DNA from: an uncultured Chloroflexota bacterium
GTDB lineage: Bacteria; Chloroflexota; Anaerolineae; Aggregatilineales; Phototrophicaceae
DNA length: 10,354 nucleotides
NCBI GenBank assembly: GCA_937942935.1
Contig: CALDGT010000910.1
Span: 1 to 10,354, forward strand
Direction of reading: 5' to 3'
A model generated the notes under the pieces. That model saw nothing but the letters and a program-made list of their open reading frames with translations. It was not told the DNA's origin and searched no databases. Positions 6,193 through 10,354 of the stretch are shown here, in pieces (the first letter of the stretch is position 1; each line of letters opens with the position of its first letter). Position numbers and translations under genes: made by a program.

Positions 6193-7173
6193 ATGACAAG
6201 CATTAGACGCATTGCAGTATTAACCAGTGGTGGCGATGCACCGGGCATGAACGCGGCAATCCGCGCCGTGACCCGTACCGCCATCAGTAAAAAGTGGGAA
6301 GTTTTTGGGGTAAGACATGGTTACGCAGGGTTGGTCTCTGGCGATTTTCGTCAGCTTGGTCCGCGTGACGTGGGGGGCATTATTCAAATGGGCGGGACAA
6401 TGCTCGGTAGCGCCCGCTCAGAAAAATTTAAGACCGAAGAAGGTCAACGCGAAGCTGTGCGTAATCTCAATCAACGTGGAATAGATGCGTTGGTCGTGAT
6501 TGGCGGCAACGGCTCACAAACAGGCACAAATGCCTTGCACAAACTTGGGTTTCCTGCCGTTGGTGTCGCCTCGACGATTGATAATGACCTGTATGGGTCA
6601 GATATTACCATTGGGGTAGATACCGCGCTGAATATCGCCCTCGAAGCGATTGACCGTCTCAAGACCACCGCATCCTCACATCAACGTGCGTTTATGGTCG
6701 AAGTGATGGGGCGCGATTGTGGTTATTTGGCGCTTATGGCGGGGATTTCTGGCGGGGCAGAAGCCATCGTCATCCCAGAAAAAGAAACTGCACCGCACGA
6801 AGTCGCCGATATTCTCATGGCGGCGTATGACCGTGGTAAAGCACATGGGATTGTCGTGGTCGCAGAAGGCGCAAAATATGGTGCCGATGAATTGGTTGAT
6901 TATTTCAAAGCCAATCACGAGCAAGTCGGCTTTGAATTGCGGTCTATCAAAATTGGGCATGTGCAACGCGGTGGCGCACCACTCGCTTCTGACCGTATCT
7001 TAGCCACACGCTTGGGCGCAGAAGCGGTGGAACAATTGGCAAAAGGGGCATCTGGTATCTTGGTTGGGATGTCTGGGACAAAAACCATCACCACCCCACT
7101 GATTGAAATCGCAGGAAAACATCGCCCTGTAGACCCGTCTTTGATGGAATTGGCAGAAGTCTTGGCGAAATAA
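6193..7173 (+). CDS. pfkA: 6-phosphofructokinase (PfkA type)
   Basis: This 326-residue enzyme phosphorylates fructose 6-phosphate to fructose 1,6-bisphosphate, the committing step of glycolysis; the length is typical of bacterial PfkA. Visible motifs are TSGGDAPGMNAAIR (11-24), MGGTMLGSARSEKF (66-79), VIGGNGSQTG (102-111), TIDND (128-132, catalytic base Asp130), TASSHQRAF (159-167), MGRDCGYLA (172-180), EGA (225-227) and GHVQRGG (255-261). The nucleotide loop normally reads GGDGS and its Asp binds Mg; here it is Asn106. The next residue is Gly, and the residue before TIDND is Ser, not the Lys of PPi-dependent enzymes, so ATP is the more likely donor. The ATG at 6193 has AAAGG 13 nt upstream, rather distant. 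It is probably in one transcript with the upstream hydrolase, and hairpins follow it. Confidence 0.95.
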   Translation: MTSIRRIAVLTSGGDAPGMNAAIRAVTRTAISKKWEVFGVRHGYAGLVSGDFRQLGPRDVGGIIQMGGTMLGSARSEKFKTEEGQREAVRNLNQRGIDALVVIGGNGSQTGTNALHKLGFPAVGVASTIDNDLYGSDITIGVDTALNIALEAIDRLKTTASSHQRAFMVEVMGRDCGYLALMAGISGGAEAIVIPEKETAPHEVADILMAAYDRGKAHGIVVVAEGAKYGADELVDYFKANHEQVGFELRSIKIGHVQRGGAPLASDRILATRLGAEAVEQLAKGASGILVGMSGTKTITTPLIEIAGKHRPVDPSLMELAEVLAK

Positions 7174-7181
7174 GACACTTT

Positions 7182-7213
7182 TTATAAAAGACCATATCCA
7201 AATGGTTTTATAA
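7182..7213 (+). terminator. First hairpin after phosphofructokinase (AT-rich, bulged)
   Basis: TTATAAAA (7182-7189) pairs with TTTTATAA (7206-7213), and after a GA bulge CCAT (7192-7195) pairs with ATGG (7202-7205), leaving the loop ATCCAA. The stem is weak in GC and has no following T-run, so it may aid transcript ending or stability but is not a classic terminator alone. Confidence 0.35.
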
Positions 7214-7216
7214 CTT

Positions 7217-7244
7217 GTAGAGGCATGAATTATCATGCCTCTAC
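7217..7244 (+). terminator. Second hairpin after phosphofructokinase, 12-bp perfect stem
   Basis: GTAGAGGCATGA (7217-7228) and TCATGCCTCTAC (7233-7244) are perfect reverse complements around ATTA. The tail is TTGTATATAG, a broken U-tract, and a run of seven T follows at 7263-7269. It is the best candidate for the end of the hydrolase-pfkA transcript and separates it from the proline dehydrogenase gene. Confidence 0.55.
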
Positions 7245-7341
7245 TTGTATATAGTATCTAGCTTTTTTTGTATATTTGTCACAGAATTTATGGTATGTCA
7301 TTCGGATACGAAAAATCGTGTCCTTACTTATATTTTCATGG

Positions 7342-7347
7342 AAGGAG
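7342..7347 (+). promoter_or_regulatory. Ribosome binding site deciding the proline dehydrogenase start
   Basis: AAGGAG lies 7 nt before the ATG at 7355. This selects that start over an upstream in-frame codon at 7268, which would add 29 residues unlike any proline dehydrogenase N-terminus. Confidence 0.65.
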
Positions 7348-7354
7348 ATTTCTT

Positions 7355-8284
7355 ATGCTCATGCGCCGAATCTTTTTATACCTTTCACAAGCGAAGTGGG
7401 CGCGGTTTTTGGTGACGCGCTTTTTTATCGCACGCCGAATGGCACGTCGTTGGGTGGCGGGCGAAACCTTGCCAGAAGCCATCACCATCACAAAATCGCT
7501 CAATGAAGCGGGTCTGTGGGTGACACTCGATTATCTGGGCGAAAGTGTTTCTAGCGCACAAGAAACCGAAGCCGTCCGCAATACATACCTAGAACTCATC
7601 AGAAATATCCATCAAAACGGCTTAAAAGCCTCTGTTTCGCTCAAATTAACCCATATGGGCTTAGATATTAGCGAAGAATTATGCGTGGCAAATTTGCGCC
7701 ATATCCTGAATAGCGCCCAAAAAGCCAATATCGCTGTGACGATTGATATGGAATCGAGCGATTATACCGATGTCACCTTGCGCCTATATCGTACCTTGCG
7801 CGATGAATATGGATTTGGATTGTTAATCGGGACTGTTGTTCAATCGATGCTCCATCGTAGCTTAGACGATATGCACCAACTAGCAAGTGAAGGCTCACGG
7901 ATTCGGCTCGTTAAAGGTGCTTATTTAGAAGCCGAAACGATTGCCTATCCACTCAAAGCAGATGTGGATAAGGCTTATGTAGACATCATGCGCGATTATT
8001 TTAAGCAAATGCCCCCTGCTTATTTAGAATTGGGGACGCACGATGAAAAGATGATTAGCCAAGCGATTGCCTTTGCCCAAGAAAATGGGGTGTCATCTGA
8101 CCAATACGAAATTCAAATGTTGTATGGTATTCGCAGAGAACGCCAAACCGAATTGGCAAAAGCAGGGGTTAAAATGCGGGTCTATGTGCCATTCGGTGAA
8201 GCATGGTATCCGTATTTTATGCGCCGATTAGCAGAACGCCCCGCCAATTTGTGGTTCTTTTTGGGGAGCATTTTTAAGCGATGA
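7355..8284 (+). CDS. prodh: Monofunctional proline dehydrogenase (FAD-dependent)
   Basis: The 309-residue protein has the size of stand-alone bacterial proline dehydrogenases of the Thermus/Deinococcus kind. It oxidises L-proline to 1-pyrroline-5-carboxylate using FAD, passing electrons to the respiratory chain. Family motifs: SVSLKLTHMGLD (93-104), TIDMESSDYTD (129-139), the FAD-side strand LIGTVVQSMLHRSLDD (157-172), SRIRLVKGAYLE (181-192), ELGTHD (225-230), EIQMLYGIR (252-260) and the substrate helix YFMRRLAERPAN (287-298) with the Arg-Arg-x-x-Glu-Arg carboxylate-binding signature. The first 35 residues are basic and partly hydrophobic (RRIFLYLSQAKWARFLVTRFFIARR), which may help membrane association. 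The partner pyrroline-5-carboxylate dehydrogenase is not next to it, so the pathway is split or lies elsewhere. It follows two hairpins, so it likely has its own promoter, which I could not place. Confidence 0.93.
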   Translation: MLMRRIFLYLSQAKWARFLVTRFFIARRMARRWVAGETLPEAITITKSLNEAGLWVTLDYLGESVSSAQETEAVRNTYLELIRNIHQNGLKASVSLKLTHMGLDISEELCVANLRHILNSAQKANIAVTIDMESSDYTDVTLRLYRTLRDEYGFGLLIGTVVQSMLHRSLDDMHQLASEGSRIRLVKGAYLEAETIAYPLKADVDKAYVDIMRDYFKQMPPAYLELGTHDEKMISQAIAFAQENGVSSDQYEIQMLYGIRRERQTELAKAGVKMRVYVPFGEAWYPYFMRRLAERPANLWFFLGSIFKR

Positions 8285-8294
8285 TTTTTTCCCC

Positions 8295-8314
8295 CAAGTG
8301 ACATTTTTCACTTG
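8295..8314. other. Short hairpin just after proline dehydrogenase
   Basis: CAAGTGA (8295-8301) pairs with TCACTTG (8308-8314) around CATTTT, starting 10 nt after the stop. There is no T-run directly behind it (TCCACTGCCC), so termination is doubtful. The right arm includes the in-frame TTG at 8312, which makes that codon an unlikely start for the next gene. Confidence 0.35.
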
Positions 8315-8335
8315 TCCACTGCCCTTTTTAGGCGG

Positions 8336-9307
8336 ATGATGAAGAAAATAATGTTATTTGGGGGGATTTTTAATATGGTTGCATGGTTGTTGATTGTTGA
8401 ATCATTAGAAGCCATTGAAATGGCATGTCGGATTGCTAATGCTGTTTCTGATACACAAAAAAATATTAAGCAAGCCCAACTGATTGATGAGGTGAATGCC
8501 CAACTCACCCAGATTCGCCAAGTTCTGGATGAATCTATCTTGCGCGATATGCGGGTAGGGATGCAACACCTGTTAGACGGGTTACAGTCAGATGTGCCAC
8601 ATATCCGCGATGATGATTTCCGCGAAGCACACACAAAATTTAATACCCTCATGAGCCTAGACCCCAACGGGACAACACAAGGGACATCTGGCAATGTAGA
8701 AAATGCGCGACTTATCACACTTGGCTATTGGGGCAATTTTTATTATTTTGCCTTACGCGGTGATAAACGCACCGCCCTCATCCGTTTATATGAGTGCGTC
8801 CTCAAATATCCCGATGCCGTTCACCTTTTTCCTCATACTTATTTTAACCAAGATTATGCCAAAGCGATGAATTCTGGATTTGCCACACTCAAAGCACTCG
8901 ATGAACAATATCACAAAATGAAGGGCAATAATTCTGCTAAACGCTTGGGATATTATTTTAATCAGGGAGTTCGTTTTTCGATTGCAGGGGCAATCGCCTC
9001 GCTTGCTTTGCCCATTACTGCATTCACAGGTGGTTGGGGGGCGAGTGCTGTTGGTCCATTTCTACTGGGATATTTGGATAAAAGTAAAGTGGATGTTCCA
9101 CAATATGAGGATGTTGAATCACTCACGAAAGCTATTCAAGAAACCCAGACTGAGTTAGAAACTGCCTTTGCTTCTCTTAAAACAGAATGTGAAACACGTC
9201 TATCTCAATTGCAGGCGCACTCACTCGATGAACTGCTCCAATTGCCTGCCGAAACACCACCTAAAAAGCCCAGAAAACCGCGTGCCAAAAAGACAGAATC
9301 CACCTAA
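8336..9307 (+). CDS. Unrecognised protein with hydrophobic N-terminus, Gly-rich hydrophobic hairpin and basic tail
   Basis: I do not recognise this protein. From the ATG at 8336 it has 323 residues: MMKK, then a hydrophobic segment (about 5-21) that could be a signal anchor, then predicted coiled coil (about 40-75; QAQLIDEVNAQLTQIRQVLDE). A mixed region with LGYWGNFYYFALRGDKRTALIRLYECVLKYPD resembles a helical-hairpin repeat. A Gly/Ala-rich hydrophobic stretch follows (216-247; SIAGAIASLALP, GGWGASAVGPFLLGYL), then a second coiled coil (256-297) and a Lys/Pro-rich tail PPKKPRKPRAKK. The start is uncertain: AGGCGG lies directly before 8336, while GGGGGG stands 9 nt before a later ATG at 8375, which would remove most of the anchor and leave 310 residues. 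It converges with the membrane protein gene on the other strand and shares its terminator. A membrane-bound or membrane-acting role is plausible but unproven. Confidence 0.7.
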   Translation: MMKKIMLFGGIFNMVAWLLIVESLEAIEMACRIANAVSDTQKNIKQAQLIDEVNAQLTQIRQVLDESILRDMRVGMQHLLDGLQSDVPHIRDDDFREAHTKFNTLMSLDPNGTTQGTSGNVENARLITLGYWGNFYYFALRGDKRTALIRLYECVLKYPDAVHLFPHTYFNQDYAKAMNSGFATLKALDEQYHKMKGNNSAKRLGYYFNQGVRFSIAGAIASLALPITAFTGGWGASAVGPFLLGYLDKSKVDVPQYEDVESLTKAIQETQTELETAFASLKTECETRLSQLQAHSLDELLQLPAETPPKKPRKPRAKKTEST

Positions 9308-9309
9308 AT

Positions 9310-9336
9310 CAAAACGCCTCATCACGAGGCGTTTTG
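9310..9336. terminator. Bidirectional intrinsic terminator between convergent genes
   Basis: CAAAACGCCTC (9310-9320) and GAGGCGTTTTG (9326-9336) form a perfect 11-bp stem around ATCAC. The GC-rich core is flanked by AAAA on one side and TTTT on the other, so it works in both directions: it begins 3 nt after the stop of the unknown gene and lies 18 nt past the end of the minus-strand gene. Confidence 0.85.
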
Positions 9337-9354
9337 TATGAAGCGGATAGTTTA

Positions 9355-10354
9355 TTATGCTGTATCGGTTTGCCCTGTGTCGGTTGGATTAATCTGTTTT
9401 TTGATTTGCTCCATCATTTGCTTTTCGATTTCTTCTGCCAAAATTTCGGTAGATTTGCGTTCTTCATTGATGAGGAGTGTCTTGGCGATGTCATCAGTCG
9501 CATCATCTAATAATTTAGAGAATTTTTCTAATTTAGAATTTTCTTTATCCAAATCACCATGTAAATCGCCGTAGGTGTATTCATGCTCAAATGCGATAGC
9601 AATTTGCGAAATGCGTGTCATGAATCCCACAAATGCCACATGCGTGCGGTTCAACCGATTGATGGTGTTATTGATATTTTTGAATGGTCCGCCATAAAAC
9701 AGAGATATAATTAATCCAAGACCAGTTAACAGAGAGAGACCCGTCGCAAACGCCGTCTCTAATTTAATTTGTTGGTTGGCTAATTGCCCTACAGGGATAA
9801 TTAATAAGGTTATCCCAATCAAAAAGATAATCATGCTCATACCTAACAAAATAACGTAGTTTAGTCGAGCATATGTAATGCTATCTGACCATGAATTTGT
9901 GCTTTTATCCCATAATTTATCCATCCGTGACCGATAATCGTTGGTCAAATAATTGCGGGTAAGTGTGCTAATCCCCAATTGGATGAGCAATTTATCCAGC
10001 CGATTGGCATCCATGCGCGTTTCTTTGCTCGATTGTAAAATGACCAACCCACCAACCAAATTGGTCTTATCCAAACTGCTTTTTGCGAGGTCATAGAGGA
10101 TATGTTCTTCGTCTGGCAGTTCTTTGAGCCGATTCAAAATGGGTAGCGTAAAATCCATCTCACCATGTTTGATGACCATTTCGAGGCGATTTTTGGTGGT
10201 TTCTGGATATTTGCTCGTGGTGATATGCCCCAAAATGAGATTAACCACCGCCTCTTTATTGAATTGGGATAGTGGGAATAAGCTAACAGCTTTTTCACTC
10301 AGTTTTGGGTTATCATCGAATAACAAATTCACCAACGATTCGACCTGTTGCGTA
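9355..10354 (-). CDS. Two-transmembrane protein with helical N-terminal region and C-terminal coiled coil (N-terminus cut by window edge)
   Basis: The frame stays open to the right edge (332 residues visible), and the in-frame TTG at 10335 has no ribosome binding site, so the gene very probably begins outside the window. Counting from that TTG, residues 1-145 are helical and look like loose HEAT-like repeats (LPILNRLKELPDEEHILYDL). Two transmembrane helices follow, about 158-182 and 194-214, joined by a short loop with IIPVGQLANQQ. After SLFYGGPFKNI comes a helical segment (220-252) and then a charged coiled coil with acidic stretches, ending in NPTDTGQTDTA. The layout of two membrane helices plus an adjoining helix recalls the two-transmembrane domain described with TRADD-N proteins in cyanobacterial conflict systems; this is a hypothesis from architecture only. 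It converges with the preceding gene. Confidence 0.75.
   Translation of the reverse strand, partial: TQQVESLVNLLFDDNPKLSEKAVSLFPLSQFNKEAVVNLILGHITTSKYPETTKNRLEMVIKHGEMDFTLPILNRLKELPDEEHILYDLAKSSLDKTNLVGGLVILQSSKETRMDANRLDKLLIQLGISTLTRNYLTNDYRSRMDKLWDKSTNSWSDSITYARLNYVILLGMSMIIFLIGITLLIIPVGQLANQQIKLETAFATGLSLLTGLGLIISLFYGGPFKNINNTINRLNRTHVAFVGFMTRISQIAIAFEHEYTYGDLHGDLDKENSKLEKFSKLLDDATDDIAKTLLINEERKSTEILAEEIEKQMMEQIKKQINPTDTGQTDTA

Noticed and set aside
6676..7236. Overlapping open frames on the minus strand within the phosphofructokinase gene
   Set aside because: They lie opposite strongly conserved PfkA motifs and have no start signals; they are antisense shadows.
8308..8718. 136-codon minus-strand open frame
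   Set aside because: It is antisense to the coiled-coil protein gene, Ser/Arg/Cys-rich and without a ribosome binding site.

Overview
The window carries ordinary bacterial protein-coding genes, moderate in GC and rich in Leu TTG/TTA codons. The upstream (left) cluster ends in a lipoprotein whose cleaved Cys is followed by a long Thr/Pro linker, and the window also has a pseudoreceiver joined to a roadblock-like domain, a soluble GAF histidine kinase, a short UPF0173 hydrolase and a stand-alone proline dehydrogenase. This combination suits a free-living member of the Chloroflexota (Anaerolineae-like). That assignment is an inference from protein style; no rRNA or marker gene is present.

Layout. 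(1) 1-2414, minus strand, a probable three-gene operon read right to left: a degenerate receiver plus roadblock-like protein; then, 11 nt later, a TrpC-fold protein that has lost all six catalytic positions of indole-3-glycerol-phosphate synthase; then, overlapping by 8 nt and starting with GTG, a secreted lipoprotein with an esterase-type alpha/beta-hydrolase domain cut by the left edge. (2) 2415-2576, a divergent control region with a TATAAT box facing left and a 15-bp GntR-like palindrome facing right. (3) 2577-3593, a WecA/TagO-type polyprenyl-phosphate sugar-1-phosphate transferase. (4) 3594-4143, a 550-bp AT-rich gap without genes that holds an array of about ten copies of GTTTTGAACA in both orientations, with one 18-bp palindrome and one 12-bp-arm hairpin. 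(5) 4144-7173, plus strand: GAF-HisKA-HATPase sensor kinase, UPF0173 metallo-hydrolase, 6-phosphofructokinase. The last two are 17 nt apart and probably co-transcribed. (6) 7174-7354, two consecutive hairpins, then a monofunctional proline dehydrogenase (7355-8284) and an unrecognised coiled-coil protein with hydrophobic segments (8336-9307). (7) A bidirectional terminator (9310-9336), then a convergent minus-strand gene (9355 to the right edge) for a two-transmembrane protein, cut at its 5' end.

The metabolic genes (phosphofructokinase, proline dehydrogenase, sugar-phosphate transferase) are housekeeping functions with intact key residues, apart from an Asn in the phosphofructokinase GGDGS loop. 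The less ordinary parts are the GTTTTGAACA operator-like array in front of the orphan kinase, the operon of two apparently dead regulatory/enzymatic folds, and the pair of unrecognised membrane-associated proteins at the right end. I found no complete mobile element, CRISPR array, tRNA or rRNA.
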